Source: Vibrio sp. 99-8-1 (GTDB lineage: Bacteria; Pseudomonadota; Gammaproteobacteria; Enterobacterales; Vibrionaceae). From it: DNA of 64,000 nucleotides. The notes under the pieces were generated by a model, which saw nothing but the letters and a program-made list of their open reading frames with translations, had not been told where the DNA came from and ran no database searches. Below are positions 1 through 8,490 of the stretch, piece by piece (position 1 is the first letter of the stretch; each line of letters begins with the position of its first letter). The stretch spans positions 1 through 64,000 of the forward strand of contig NZ_VTXE01000023.1 in NCBI RefSeq assembly GCF_013114595.1, written 5' to 3'. A program made the position numbers and the translations under genes.

Positions 1-206
1 TGATAGGTTTAAATTGTTAAAGAGCGTTGCTTTAAGTAAGCGGGTTAGCTTCTCAAAGCGGACGGCCATTTTAGCGAGTTAGCCTTCAGTGTCAAACACT
101 TTTTGCAATTTTATTTCACTTAACTAAGAAGGAAATAAAAACCAAACTCATTAACTCTGGCGTCTTGTTATCACTGCGCTTCTTTTCGAAGTTTGCCCTG
201 ACAACG
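1..206 (-). other. Leader of an rRNA operon transcribed leftwards; boxA at 14-26
   Basis: Read on the minus strand, the first bases give CGCTCTTTAACAA, matching the boxA antitermination element found upstream of 16S rRNA genes in gammaproteobacteria. Together with the P1-type promoter just upstream this marks the transcribed leader of an rrn operon whose 16S gene should begin just left of the window. No mature rRNA sequence is present here. E. coli also has an rrn operon directly downstream of clpB, which agrees with this reading. Confidence 0.75.
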
Positions 207-241
207 GAGGCGCATTATAGGGAGATATTTAGATAGCACAA
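207..241 (-). promoter_or_regulatory. rRNA P1-type promoter
   Basis: On the minus strand a -35 TTGTGC (236-241) is followed after 16 bases by a perfect -10 TATAAT (214-219). A GCGC discriminator comes next, as in rrn P1 promoters of E. coli. The 50-60 bases upstream are very A/T rich, with runs of T and A, and would serve as an UP element. The short 16-base spacer and GC-rich discriminator are typical of growth-rate and ppGpp-controlled rRNA promoters; the regulation itself is inferred. Confidence 0.8.
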
Positions 242-294
242 CCCTTAATTTTACTTTTTTTATAAAAAACATTTTGTTCGACTATTATTCGCAC

Positions 295-340
295 AAAATG
301 GCCAATAAAAAGGCGTATCCCCTCTTAATTAGGCCATTTT
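295..340 (-). terminator. Possible clpB terminator
   Basis: A perfect 9-base inverted repeat, AAAATGGCC and GGCCATTTT, flanks a 28-base loop just after the clpB stop. On the minus strand the second arm ends in TTTT followed by GTG. The long loop and short T run make this a weak intrinsic terminator candidate, and it overlaps the upstream region of the rrn promoter. Confidence 0.35.
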
Positions 341-356
341 ATTCATTTAGCTAGTT

Positions 357-2930
357 TTATTGATGAGCAACAATGCGGTCTTTGCTCACCTTTAGCTGTA
401 TTTTTTTATCAGGATCGACTTTTCCTGCAAGAATAGCTTTTGCTAAAGGATTTTCCACAGCTTGCTGTATTGCCCTTTTTAATGGGCGAGCTCCATAAAC
501 CGGGTCGAAACCAACTTGAGCGATAAGATCCAACGCTTTGGGCGTTGTCTCCAACTCATATCCAGCTTCGGCCATGCGATAAGAAAGCTTATCTAACTGT
601 ATTGAAGCGATAGACTTAATATGTTCTTTGCCTAGAGGATGGAATACCACACTTTCATCAACCCTATTAAGGAACTCAGGTTTAAAATGTTTAGTGACGA
701 CGTCCATTACCTCTCGCTTGATACCTTCGTAGTCCAGTAAAGAGAAATTCTCTTGTATGCTAGCCGACCCAAGGTTCGAGGTCATAATAACAACGGTGTT
801 TCTAAAATCGACCGTTCTACCCTGACCATCCGTTAAGCGGCCATCATCTAAAACCTGCAACAGTATATTAAATACATCAGGATGGGCTTTTTCTACCTCA
901 TCCAGCAAAATAACCGAATAGGGTTTCCTTCTAACCGCTTCCGTAAGATATCCGCCTTCTTCGTATCCTACATATCCGGGAGGGGCACCAACCAATCTTG
1001 CTACTGAATGTTTTTCCATAAATTCGGACATATCGATCCGTACCATGGCATCTTCACTATCAAACATGAAGTTAGCTAAAGTTTTACATAGCTCTGTTTT
1101 ACCCACACCAGTAGGACCCAAAAACAGAAATGAACCAATCGGTTGATTCGGATCAGACAAACCAGCTCGACTTCTGCGAATCGCGTTAGCTACGACTTCA
1201 ACCGCTTCCTGTTGTCCTATCACCCGTTTGTGCATTACCTCTTCCATATGAAGTAATTTCTCTTTTTCGGCTTCAAGCATTTTTGAAACAGGTATCCCTG
1301 TCTGCTTAGAGAGCACTTCTGCAATTTCTTCATCAGTAACTTTATTGCGCAGCAGTGTCATCTCTTGCATTTCCGCTTGTGTGGCGAGATCTAACTGCTT
1401 CTCAAGTTCAGGAATACGCCCATATTGCAATTCTGACATGCGGTTTAGATCTCCTGCACGTCTTGCAAAATCCATATCCATTCTTGCTTGTTCTAATTCA
1501 GACTTTATATGCTGGGTTCCAGAAAGTGCGGCTTTTTCTGCATTCCAAACTTCATCAAGTTCAGCATAGTCACGCTCTTTCTCGCTCAGCTCTTCATTGA
1601 GTGAACGTAAGCGCTTGGTGCTGGCATCATCACTCTCATTATTTAGAGCTTGCTGCTCAATTTTTAATTGAATGATTTTTCGTTCTAGCTTATCCAAGGC
1701 CTCTGGTTTTGAATCTATTTGCATCCGAATGCTAGATGCAGCCTCATCAATAAGATCGATCGCTTTGTCTGGAAGTTGGCGGTCAGAAACATAACGATGA
1801 GACAAACTCGCAGCCGCAACTATAGCAGGGTCGGTAATTTCAACATGATGGTGTAATTCATAACGTTCTTTCAAGCCACGTAATATCGCAACGGTATCTT
1901 CTACGGTTGGTTCATCGACAAGCACTTTTTGAAAGCGACGCTCTAAGGCAGGATCTTTTTCAATATATTGACGATACTCATCCAGTGTTGTGGCCCCAAC
2001 ACAGTGAAGCTCACCTCTGGCTAGCGCTGGCTTTAACATATTACCAGCATCCATTGAGCCTTCTCCTTTCCCAGCTCCAACCATGGTATGAAGCTCATCG
2101 ATAAAGAGGATTATGTTCCCCTCTTCTTTAGAAAGTTCATTCAAAACAGATTTTAAACGTTCTTCAAACTCACCACGGTATTTGGCTCCCGCCACTAATG
2201 AGCCCATGTCTAATGAGAGAACTCTACGACCCCGTAATCCTTCTGGAACTTCATTATTGATGATACGTTGAGCCAGACCTTCAACTATCGCTGTCTTACC
2301 TACACCAGGTTCACCAATAATAACCGGGTTATTTTTAGTTCTTCGCTGAAGAACTTGAATCGTCCGTCGAATTTCATCATCTCGACCGATAACAGGATCA
2401 AGTTTTCCTTGCTCTGCCCGTACCGTAAGGTCAATAGTAAACTTTTCTAATGCTTGGCGTTTCTCTTCAGCATTGGGATCATCAACTTTTTGCCCCCCTC
2501 TAACCTGCTCTATCGCATTAGAGAGCGACTCTTCAGTTAGACCAAACTCTTTTAACAATTCGCCAAGAGGACCTTTATCTTCAATGGCTGCAAGTAAAAA
2601 CACTTCAGATGATATATAGCTGTCTTGTCGCTGCTGAGCCACTTTATCACACAGATTAAACAGTACCCCCATTCCACTCGACAACTGTACGTCGCCGCCA
2701 ATCCCACTTACTTTAGGTAGTCGGTCGAGTAGCTCTGATAGCTTAGAACGTAATTGAACCACATCAACATCTAACATGGTTAATAGAGGACGAATAGCGC
2801 TACCGTCTTGGTTTAGCAACGAAACCATTAAATGGACGGGTTCTATATATTGATGGTCACGCCCAAGAGCCAATGATTGAGCATCAGAAATTGCTACCTG
2901 GAACTTACTGGTAAATCTATCTAAGCGCAT
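357..2930 (-). CDS. clpB: ATP-dependent disaggregase ClpB
   Basis: ClpB is the cytoplasmic Hsp100 ring ATPase that, with DnaK/DnaJ/GrpE, pulls polypeptides out of aggregates. The 857-residue protein equals the usual length. It has the N-terminal Clp repeat domain (about 1-145), a first AAA+ module with Walker A GEPGVGKT at 206-213, the long coiled-coil middle domain (roughly 410-520), and a second AAA+ module with Walker A GPTGVGKT near 605. I start at MRLDRFTS, as in homologues, with GGAGG upstream, rather than at an in-frame codon 12 bases earlier. It lies downstream of rluD-pgeF but has its own heat-shock promoter, so it is probably transcribed both with them and alone. Confidence 0.97.
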   Translation of the reverse strand: MRLDRFTSKFQVAISDAQSLALGRDHQYIEPVHLMVSLLNQDGSAIRPLLTMLDVDVVQLRSKLSELLDRLPKVSGIGGDVQLSSGMGVLFNLCDKVAQQRQDSYISSEVFLLAAIEDKGPLGELLKEFGLTEESLSNAIEQVRGGQKVDDPNAEEKRQALEKFTIDLTVRAEQGKLDPVIGRDDEIRRTIQVLQRRTKNNPVIIGEPGVGKTAIVEGLAQRIINNEVPEGLRGRRVLSLDMGSLVAGAKYRGEFEERLKSVLNELSKEEGNIILFIDELHTMVGAGKGEGSMDAGNMLKPALARGELHCVGATTLDEYRQYIEKDPALERRFQKVLVDEPTVEDTVAILRGLKERYELHHHVEITDPAIVAAASLSHRYVSDRQLPDKAIDLIDEAASSIRMQIDSKPEALDKLERKIIQLKIEQQALNNESDDASTKRLRSLNEELSEKERDYAELDEVWNAEKAALSGTQHIKSELEQARMDMDFARRAGDLNRMSELQYGRIPELEKQLDLATQAEMQEMTLLRNKVTDEEIAEVLSKQTGIPVSKMLEAEKEKLLHMEEVMHKRVIGQQEAVEVVANAIRRSRAGLSDPNQPIGSFLFLGPTGVGKTELCKTLANFMFDSEDAMVRIDMSEFMEKHSVARLVGAPPGYVGYEEGGYLTEAVRRKPYSVILLDEVEKAHPDVFNILLQVLDDGRLTDGQGRTVDFRNTVVIMTSNLGSASIQENFSLLDYEGIKREVMDVVTKHFKPEFLNRVDESVVFHPLGKEHIKSIASIQLDKLSYRMAEAGYELETTPKALDLIAQVGFDPVYGARPLKRAIQQAVENPLAKAILAGKVDPDKKIQLKVSKDRIVAHQ

Positions 2931-2966
2931 GGCAACCTCCATAGAGATAAATAACTAATGCTAAAA

Positions 2967-2995
2967 AGATGGATACAGCTACTTCGTTTTTCAAG
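2967..2995 (-). promoter_or_regulatory. Sigma-32 heat-shock promoter of clpB
   Basis: On the minus strand CTTGAAA (2989-2995) is followed, after a spacer of about 14 bases, by ATCCATCT (2967-2974). This resembles the sigma-32 consensus CTTGAAA / CCCCATNT with two mismatches in the -10. It lies about 35 bases before the clpB start, between pgeF and clpB. Sigma-32 control of clpB is well established in enterobacteria. Confidence 0.7.
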
Positions 2996-3028
2996 GGAGT
3001 AAATCTCCCTTAATAAATAAATGAGGGG

Positions 3029-3754
3029 TTAATCGTCAATCCAGATAAAGGAGGCTTGCCGGCCAGTGATGCCATCTCGTCGGTAAGAGTAGAACTTAGC
3101 AGGATCAGAATACGTACACATATCACTGCAAAATACCTGCTCAACACCAACAGCATTTAGCCTTTGTGTCGCGAGAAGATTCATATCAGCAACATATTTT
3201 TGATTGCTTTTGCTAATAAATGCCTCTTCTGCTTGAGGGGAGTGCTGAACAAATTGTTGAAACACATCTTGTCCCACTTCAAATGCTTGAGCTCCAATTG
3301 CAGGACCAAGCCATGCAATAACTGGCTTATCAAAAGCTTTCACCGCATTTTCTAAAATACCGTCTGCAAGCCCTCGCCAGCCGGCATGAACGGCAGCGAC
3401 TTTTGAACCTTCAATATCGGTTAATAAAACAGGCAAGCAGTCTGCTGTCATTACACAACAGACCACCCCTTTCACCGATGTAACACTCGCATCGGCATCA
3501 AGAGCCTTGCTTGTTGGCCCACCCAGCTCTGCAACCTTTACAGAGTGGGTCTGATTTAACCAGACGGGATCAGAAGGAAAACCGGCAGCCTTAGTCAATA
3601 AAGATCTATTTTGTAGAACAACAATAGGATCATCCTCAACATGAATCCCTAGATTCAATCCATGATAAGCATTGGTCGACATTCCACCTTGACGTGTTGA
3701 GCTGACGGCTTTGACATGACTAGGTGCATTCCAGTTTGGGATGATCAAATCCAT
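3029..3754 (-). CDS. pgeF: Purine nucleoside phosphorylase / peptidoglycan editing factor, YfiH (PgeF) family
   Basis: This is a member of the YfiH/LACC1 family of zinc enzymes, cytoplasmic proteins variously reported as purine nucleoside phosphorylase/adenosine deaminase, polyphenol oxidase, and a factor that clears misincorporated peptidoglycan precursors. The expected metal ligands are present: His70 (NQTH), Cys106 (TADC) and His123 in HAGWRGL. Its length of 241 residues is normal. The ATG overlaps the rluD stop by one base (TAATG), so the two are translationally coupled, the same pair as in E. coli. The precise substrate cannot be read from sequence. Confidence 0.93.
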   Translation of the reverse strand: MDLIIPNWNAPSHVKAVSSTRQGGMSTNAYHGLNLGIHVEDDPIVVLQNRSLLTKAAGFPSDPVWLNQTHSVKVAELGGPTSKALDADASVTSVKGVVCCVMTADCLPVLLTDIEGSKVAAVHAGWRGLADGILENAVKAFDKPVIAWLGPAIGAQAFEVGQDVFQQFVQHSPQAEEAFISKSNQKYVADMNLLATQRLNAVGVEQVFCSDMCTYSDPAKFYSYRRDGITGRQASFIWIDD

Positions 3755-4728
3755 TAAATGTCATCTTCCTTATTAAGTCTGGCATCTTCTCTTAACGCTT
3801 CAGCCATTACCACCATATCGTCAGGAACAGGGGCATGGAACTCCATCTCTTCCTTTGTGACAGGATGGATAAATCTTAACATCACCGCATGCAAGGCTTG
3901 TCGATCAAACTGTCGAATCATATCCGTCAGTTCGTCGCTTGCACCTTTCGGTATACGAGCACGACCACCATAAGCAATATCACCAAGCAATGGATGCTGA
4001 AGGTAGGACATATGAACACGAATCTGGTGAGTTCTCCCTGTTTCGAGTCGCAATCTTATTCTAGTGTGCTCACGAAAATGTTCCGCAACACGATAATGAG
4101 TAATAGCTGGTTTACCCAACTCATTCACCGCCATTAACGTTCTCTTCGTCGTGTGACGTCCAATCGGCTTTTCTATCATGCCGCCAGCGGTCATTTTACC
4201 AATGGCAATGGCTTCATACTCACGAGTAATCTTACGCTTTTGCAGCGCTCGTACTAAACGAGTTTGGGCAGGAACCGTTTTCGCGACCACCATTAACCCG
4301 GTGGTATCTTTATCAAGACGATGAACAATACCCGCACGCGGCACTTCCGCTATCGAAGGATAGTGGAAAAGCAGTGCGTTTAGCACGGTTCCATCTGGAG
4401 TACCTGCTCCCGGATGAACAACAAAATCTCGCGGTTTGTTAATGACAATAATATCGTCATCTTCATAAACAATGTTTAGTGGAATATCTTGAGCTTCCCA
4501 ACGCTCTTCATCTTCAAGTTCAGCATGCACGACAATTACTTCACCGCCCATCACCTTGACGCGAGGTTTTACAACAACCTCACCATCCACCTGAATTTTA
4601 CCTTCCAATAGCCATTCTTTTATCCTAGAACGGGAAAAATCAGAAAATAGTTCTGCTACGGCTTGGTCTAATCTTTGACCAAGTTGAGTTTCTTTTACTG
4701 TATCGGTTAATTCTATCTGCTGTGCCAT
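3754..4728 (-). CDS. rluD: 23S rRNA pseudouridine(1911/1915/1917) synthase RluD
   Basis: RluD isomerises three uridines in helix 69 of 23S rRNA and matters for ribosome assembly. The protein has an N-terminal S4 RNA-binding domain (about 18-70) and an RluA-type catalytic domain with HRLDKDTTGL, placing the catalytic aspartate at 139 as in E. coli. The C-terminal GRTHQIRVHM motif is also present. Its 324 residues are of normal length. It is the first gene of a leftward unit with pgeF (one-base overlap) and is divergent from bamD. Confidence 0.96.
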   Translation of the reverse strand: MAQQIELTDTVKETQLGQRLDQAVAELFSDFSRSRIKEWLLEGKIQVDGEVVVKPRVKVMGGEVIVVHAELEDEERWEAQDIPLNIVYEDDDIIVINKPRDFVVHPGAGTPDGTVLNALLFHYPSIAEVPRAGIVHRLDKDTTGLMVVAKTVPAQTRLVRALQKRKITREYEAIAIGKMTAGGMIEKPIGRHTTKRTLMAVNELGKPAITHYRVAEHFREHTRIRLRLETGRTHQIRVHMSYLQHPLLGDIAYGGRARIPKGASDELTDMIRQFDRQALHAVMLRFIHPVTKEEMEFHAPVPDDMVVMAEALREDARLNKEDDI

Positions 4729-4867
4729 ATCGAACTTTTTAAAAAACTATGAGACTAATGCTCATGACTGTGAAAAAATACCCTATTGCTTTTTATTCTA
4801 TCTGTTAACTGCTAGAAAGTAACGGAAGCTTAAGATTTAATTTATATCCAAGGAATCTAATTCGGAC

Positions 4868-5593
4868 ATGAAATACCGCACTTTATCAGGCTTATTAACC
4901 CTTTCACTGCTTTTTGGTTGCTCTACTAGTGACGAAATCGTTCCTGATGTTCCAGCAGCCGAATTGTATTCAGATGCCCAATCATCACTGAGAAGCGGTG
5001 CTTGGCTCAACGCGATCGAGAAATTAGAAGCACTTGATTCGCGTTATCCGTTTGGCCCTTACTCCGAACAGGTACAGCTCGATCTCATCTATGCTTACTA
5101 TAAAAATAATGATCTACCTTTAGGTCTTGCCACTATCGAGCGATTTATCCGATTAAATCCAACTCATCCAAAAATGGACTGGGTTCTCTATATGAGAGGC
5201 CTATCGTACATGGCTCAAGATAGAAACTATATGCATGATATTTTGAATATCGATAGATTTGATCGTGATCCTGAACCGGCAAAATCGGCTTTTGCTGATT
5301 TTAAACGTTTATTGCAACGATACCCTGACAGCGCATTTACGGCGGACGCACAAAAGAGAATGTCTGCTCTAATCAATCGCTTAGCCAACTACGATCTTGC
5401 CACTGCGGATTTTTATCTGCGTCGCAAAGCTTGGATAGCGGCGATAAATCGCAGTCAAGAGCTACAAAAAACCTACCCAGATACCGTTGCCGCCAGAAAA
5501 TCGTTAGAAATTCAGTTAGAAGCTTATCAACAGCTCAACTTGACTGAATCGGTTGAACGCACAAGACGCATGATGGAATTAAACGCGCTTTAA
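4868..5593 (+). CDS. bamD: Outer membrane assembly lipoprotein BamD
   Basis: BamD is an essential lipoprotein of the BAM complex that inserts beta-barrel proteins into the outer membrane. A lipoprotein signal ends in LLFGC with the modified cysteine at 18. The rest is a series of tetratricopeptide helices, for example the repeats around residues 30-130 (SDAQSSL, SEQVQLDLIYAYYKNND). Its 241 residues match BamD/YfiO. It is transcribed away from rluD, as in E. coli, and a strong terminator follows. Confidence 0.96.
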   Translation: MKYRTLSGLLTLSLLFGCSTSDEIVPDVPAAELYSDAQSSLRSGAWLNAIEKLEALDSRYPFGPYSEQVQLDLIYAYYKNNDLPLGLATIERFIRLNPTHPKMDWVLYMRGLSYMAQDRNYMHDILNIDRFDRDPEPAKSAFADFKRLLQRYPDSAFTADAQKRMSALINRLANYDLATADFYLRRKAWIAAINRSQELQKTYPDTVAARKSLEIQLEAYQQLNLTESVERTRRMMELNAL

Positions 5594-5624
5594 TTTCACA
5601 CCATCATTAAACCGTTAAACCGTT

Positions 5625-5652
5625 AAGCCGCTAATCAATAGCGGCTTTTTTA
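5625..5652 (+). terminator. bamD intrinsic terminator
   Basis: A perfect stem, AAGCCGC / GCGGCTT, with a 9-base loop is followed by TTTTTATTTTT, 30 bases after the bamD stop. Confidence 0.85.
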
Positions 5653-5990
5653 TTTTTGCTGCTATTTGCAATTGCAGAGAAAGGATTGATTCGTTAATAG
5701 ATCAATCTCACAACTTTTAATTGATTAGAATTCAAACAGGAAAGGATTTTAAATCGAACAAAAGCACTAAAAATAGAGGGATTTTCAGTACGCTACTTGT
5801 TACCAATGTATAGAGTTTAATTGGGACTACAAGCTTTTTTTATCAAACCAACAATAAAGATTTGTGGCAGATCACATTTACTGATCTATCAATTTCCCCC
5901 TTACATTTAGGTGATCAAGATCACATTATTAAATCACTAAAACAGTAATCTGAAGTTAACCCATAAGGGATGCAACAGAGGAAAACATCT
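5653..5990. other. Intergenic region upstream of raiA
   Basis: This is AT-rich sequence between the bamD terminator and raiA. The only clear element is the CRP-type palindrome about 65 bases before the raiA start. A second GATCA-rich stretch (AGATCACATTTACTGATCT, about 5868) lies upstream and may be a weaker site. I see no open frame with a ribosome binding site. Confidence 0.5.
5910..5925 (+). promoter_or_regulatory. CRP-type operator upstream of raiA
   Basis: The sequence GGTGATCAAGATCACA is a near-perfect palindrome matching the CRP consensus TGTGANNNNNNTCACA at all but one position. It lies about 65-80 bases before the raiA start. The fit to FNR (TTGATNNNNATCAA) is poorer because the outer bases are G and C. 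Stationary-phase and cAMP control of ribosome hibernation factors makes this plausible; binding is inferred. Confidence 0.6.
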
Positions 5991-6323
5991 ATGAAAATAA
6001 ACATTACTGGTAAAAATATTGAAATCACCTCTGCAATCCGTGCGCATGTTGAAGCGAAATTTAAAAAGCTTGAAAAATGGCAAGTAGACATTATCGGATG
6101 CCAAACAAGCGTCAGTGAAGAACCTGGCAAAAAAATGAAATTTGAAGCGAGCATTTCGGTACCCAAAGGCAAACTTGTCGCCTCATCCATTAATGAAGAT
6201 CTTTATAAAGCTGTGACTGAAGTGGAACAAAAACTTGAGCGTCAGCTAAATAAACTCAGCCATAAGCCCGAATCCCGTCGTGCCTCTCATGCTGAAAAGC
6301 CAGAAATGGATGAAATTGAATAA
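5991..6323 (+). CDS. raiA: Ribosome-associated inhibitor RaiA (YfiA), short HPF family
   Basis: RaiA binds the 30S subunit between the A and P sites and silences ribosomes in stationary phase and cold. This 110-residue protein opens with MKINITGKNIEITSAIR, the family's beta-alpha-beta-beta-beta-alpha start. The short extension after about residue 95 favours RaiA over HPF. I start at the ATG after AGAGGAAA; an in-frame codon 21 bases earlier lacks support. The position between bamD and pheA is that of yfiA in E. coli. Confidence 0.93.
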   Translation: MKINITGKNIEITSAIRAHVEAKFKKLEKWQVDIIGCQTSVSEEPGKKMKFEASISVPKGKLVASSINEDLYKAVTEVEQKLERQLNKLSHKPESRRASHAEKPEMDEIE

Positions 6324-6354
6324 TAGTTAAGTATGAATACTGATTTATTAGATA

Positions 6355-6376
6355 AAGCGCCTTAGGGCGCTTTTTT
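6355..6376 (+). terminator. raiA intrinsic terminator
   Basis: The stem AAGCGCC / GGCGCTT with a TTAG tetraloop is followed by a T run, 32 bases after the raiA stop. Confidence 0.9.
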
Positions 6377-6436
6377 GCTTGACGGGATAATGCCCCTTGC
6401 TTATGGTGTATATTCAAACGCTAACCAATTGCAATA

Positions 6437-6490
6437 ATGACAATGACGCTAAAACCACTGTTTCTTTTTGATTTATTTTTTATCTCCTAA
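6437..6490 (+). CDS. pheL: Phenylalanine operon leader peptide
   Basis: This is a 17-residue open frame, MTMTLKPLFLFDLFFIS, with four phenylalanine codons clustered in its second half, ending directly at the first arm of the attenuator. Ribosome stalling at the Phe codons when charged tRNA-Phe is scarce would favour the antiterminator and switch on pheA. E. coli PheL has 15 residues and seven Phe; this one is less rich but sits in the same place. The start could be either of two ATGs two codons apart. Confidence 0.85.
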   Translation: MTMTLKPLFLFDLFFIS

Positions 6491-6561
6491 TCTGGAGGCT
6501 GAGCTCGTTTTAAAAAATAAACCAAAAACGAACAGAAAGCCTCCCAAAGGGAGGCTTTTTT
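6484..6561 (+). promoter_or_regulatory. pheA transcription attenuator
   Basis: Three mutually exclusive pairings are visible. CTCC at the end of pheL pairs with GGAG (6494-6497). GGAGGCT (6494-6500) pairs with AGCCTCC (6538-6544), the antiterminator. AGCCTCCC (6538-6545) pairs with GGGAGGCT (6549-6556) followed by six T residues, the terminator. This is the textbook arrangement of an amino-acid attenuator. The terminator ends 25 bases before pheA. Confidence 0.88.
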
Positions 6562-6585
6562 ATTACAAGGAAATAGGCAACCAAG

Positions 6586-7767
6586 ATGACGGACAGTAAA
6601 TACTCTCTCGATGAGATTCGAATTCGATTAAATGACCTAGATGATCAATTATTACAACTTCTTTCAGAAAGAAGAGCTTTAAGTATCGAGGTTGCAAAAA
6701 GTAAGATAGAAACAGCAAAGCCAGTTAGAGATGCCAACAGAGAGCAGCAATTGCTGGTAAAACTTATCGAGAATGGTGATAAAAAATACCAACTTGACGC
6801 GCAATACATTACTAAACTATTTCACACCATAATTGAAGATTCTGTACTACTTCAGCAATCCTACTTACAAAATATTGCTAATCCAGCACTGAGTCGAAAA
6901 CCCATCGCTAGAGTCGCTTATCTGGGTTCAAAAGGCTCTTATTCACATCTGGCCAGCCGAGAATACTTCAGCCGAAAAAATACAGAGCTTATCGAGCTAA
7001 ATTGCCATCACTTTAAAGAAGTGACAAAAACCGTAGAGTCCGGCCACGCTGATTTTGGTGTATTACCCATTGAAAATACGAGCTCAGGCTCTATCAATGA
7101 AGTTTACGACTTACTGCAACACACCACTCTCTATATCGTTGGTGAGATAACCCTACCTATCGAGCACTGCATTCTTGCCGATAGCGACATTCGCCTAGAA
7201 GAGATTAAAACACTTTACTCTCATCCACAGCCTCACCAACAATGCAGTGAGTTTCTTAGTCGACTTAAAGGGGTATCTTTAGAGTCGTGTGCCAGCACCG
7301 CAGACGCAATGAAGAAAGTTAAAGAGATTAATAGCAACGATGTCGCGGCAATTGGTAACGCCTCTAGCGGCAAATTGTACGGGCTGCAACAGATTCAAGG
7401 TAACATTGCCAACCAGACAGAAAATCATACTCGCTTTATTGTTGTGGCGCGTAAACCTGTCGAAGTATCCGCACAAATACCAGCAAAAACCACGCTGATT
7501 ATGTCCACTTCGCAAGAAGCAGGCTCACTAGTGAAAACATTGCTGGTACTACAAAAATATGACATAAACATGCGCAAACTAGAGAACCGCCCCATTATAG
7601 GAAACCCTTGGGAAGAGATGTTCTATGTTGATCTTGAAGCTCACTTAGAATCAGAGAGCATGCAACAAGCTATCAGTGAACTGACACAGATCACGCGACA
7701 TTTAAAAGTTCTTGGCTGCTATCCAAGTGAAAACGTAAAACCGACTCAAGTGAGGTTAGGTCAATGA
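6586..7767 (+). CDS. pheA: Bifunctional chorismate mutase / prephenate dehydratase
   Basis: PheA converts chorismate to prephenate and then to phenylpyruvate, committing carbon to phenylalanine. The protein has an AroQ-type chorismate mutase domain (1-90, with the LSERR helix), a prephenate dehydratase domain (about 105-285) containing the NHTRF catalytic threonine motif, and a C-terminal ACT domain (about 300-385). In the ACT domain the Phe-binding motifs read GSLV and ENRP instead of GALV and ESRP of E. coli, so feedback sensitivity may differ. The 393 residues are close to E. coli PheA. It is controlled by the pheL attenuator, and yjjX overlaps its last four bases. Confidence 0.96.
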   Translation: MTDSKYSLDEIRIRLNDLDDQLLQLLSERRALSIEVAKSKIETAKPVRDANREQQLLVKLIENGDKKYQLDAQYITKLFHTIIEDSVLLQQSYLQNIANPALSRKPIARVAYLGSKGSYSHLASREYFSRKNTELIELNCHHFKEVTKTVESGHADFGVLPIENTSSGSINEVYDLLQHTTLYIVGEITLPIEHCILADSDIRLEEIKTLYSHPQPHQQCSEFLSRLKGVSLESCASTADAMKKVKEINSNDVAAIGNASSGKLYGLQQIQGNIANQTENHTRFIVVARKPVEVSAQIPAKTTLIMSTSQEAGSLVKTLLVLQKYDINMRKLENRPIIGNPWEEMFYVDLEAHLESESMQQAISELTQITRHLKVLGCYPSENVKPTQVRLGQ

Positions 7768-8291
7768 AAACCGTTATTGTCGCCTCATTAAATCCAGCAA
7801 AAATAAACGCCGTAAAAGCGGCCTTTGAAGATGTCTTTAATGATGAACAATTTACCTTTCAAGGTATCAGTGTCGCAAGTGAGGTGCCTGATCAACCTAT
7901 ATCCGACCAAGAAACCAAACAAGGTGCTTTGAACCGAGTTAAAAATGCAAAACTGGCTGATAACAAAGGGGACTTTTATGTGGGATTAGAAGCTGGCAAT
8001 GAAGGCGATTTTACCTTTGCTTGGATGGTTATTGAATCACACTCACAACGAGGTGAGTCTCGCTCTGCTAGCCTTATGTTGCCGCCCGTTGTGTTAGAAA
8101 AACTCCGCACAGGCAAAGAGTTAGGGGATGTGATGGATGAAGTGTTTGCGACTGAAAATATCAAACAGAAAGGGGGAGCCATTGGCTTACTAACCAACCA
8201 TCTTTTGACGCGAAGCTCGGTATACCATCAAGCATTAATTCTGGCACTGATCCCTTTTATAAATAAAGATCACTTCCCAACAACGTTGTAA
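7764..8291 (+). CDS. yjjX: Inosine/xanthosine triphosphatase (YjjX family)
   Basis: YjjX hydrolyses non-canonical ITP and XTP to keep deaminated purines out of nucleic acids. The protein opens with KTVIVASLNPAKINAVKAAF, the substrate-binding SxNPxK motif, and has the central YVGLEAGNEG stretch of the family. It has 175 residues, a normal length. The start ATG overlaps the pheA stop (ATGA), so it is coupled to pheA. In E. coli yjjX neighbours trpR rather than pheA; here it lies between both, joining two E. coli neighbourhoods. Confidence 0.92.
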   Translation: MKTVIVASLNPAKINAVKAAFEDVFNDEQFTFQGISVASEVPDQPISDQETKQGALNRVKNAKLADNKGDFYVGLEAGNEGDFTFAWMVIESHSQRGESRSASLMLPPVVLEKLRTGKELGDVMDEVFATENIKQKGGAIGLLTNHLLTRSSVYHQALILALIPFINKDHFPTTL

Positions 8292-8351
8292 CGAGACTCA
8301 ATACAAACGCTATTGATCAATCATCCTTAAATAAAGATATCAGCCTTTGTT

Positions 8352-8490
8352 GGTATACTAAAGTGACCTCAAGATGCAGGATTCAGAGCGACATCAACAA
8401 GTTCAGTTCAAGAAAGATAATTGAAGGAATGGCATTCCCTTTCAAGATTATCTGACGCAGAAATGGGCGTGTTGATGTCACTTGAGTATA
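8352..8490. repeat. Palindromic MITE-like repeat, copy A (full length)
   Basis: This is a 139-base element with imperfect terminal inverted repeats. The left end is GGTATACTAAAGTGACCTCA and the right end, read in reverse, is GATATACTCAAGTGACATCA. Inside are a perfect 10-base pair, GACATCAACA (8390-8399) and TGTTGATGTC (8470-8479), and a central hairpin from about 8414 to 8453 built on AGATAATTGAAGG. Related sequence occurs at 20016-20149 and 21300-21358. It carries no gene. The right end runs into trpR and encodes its last codons and stop. Confidence 0.7.

Noticed and set aside
8352-8490. Small RNA gene downstream of trpR
   Set aside because: The strong secondary structure is explained by the terminal and nested inverted repeats of the element; no promoter or T-run terminator is evident.
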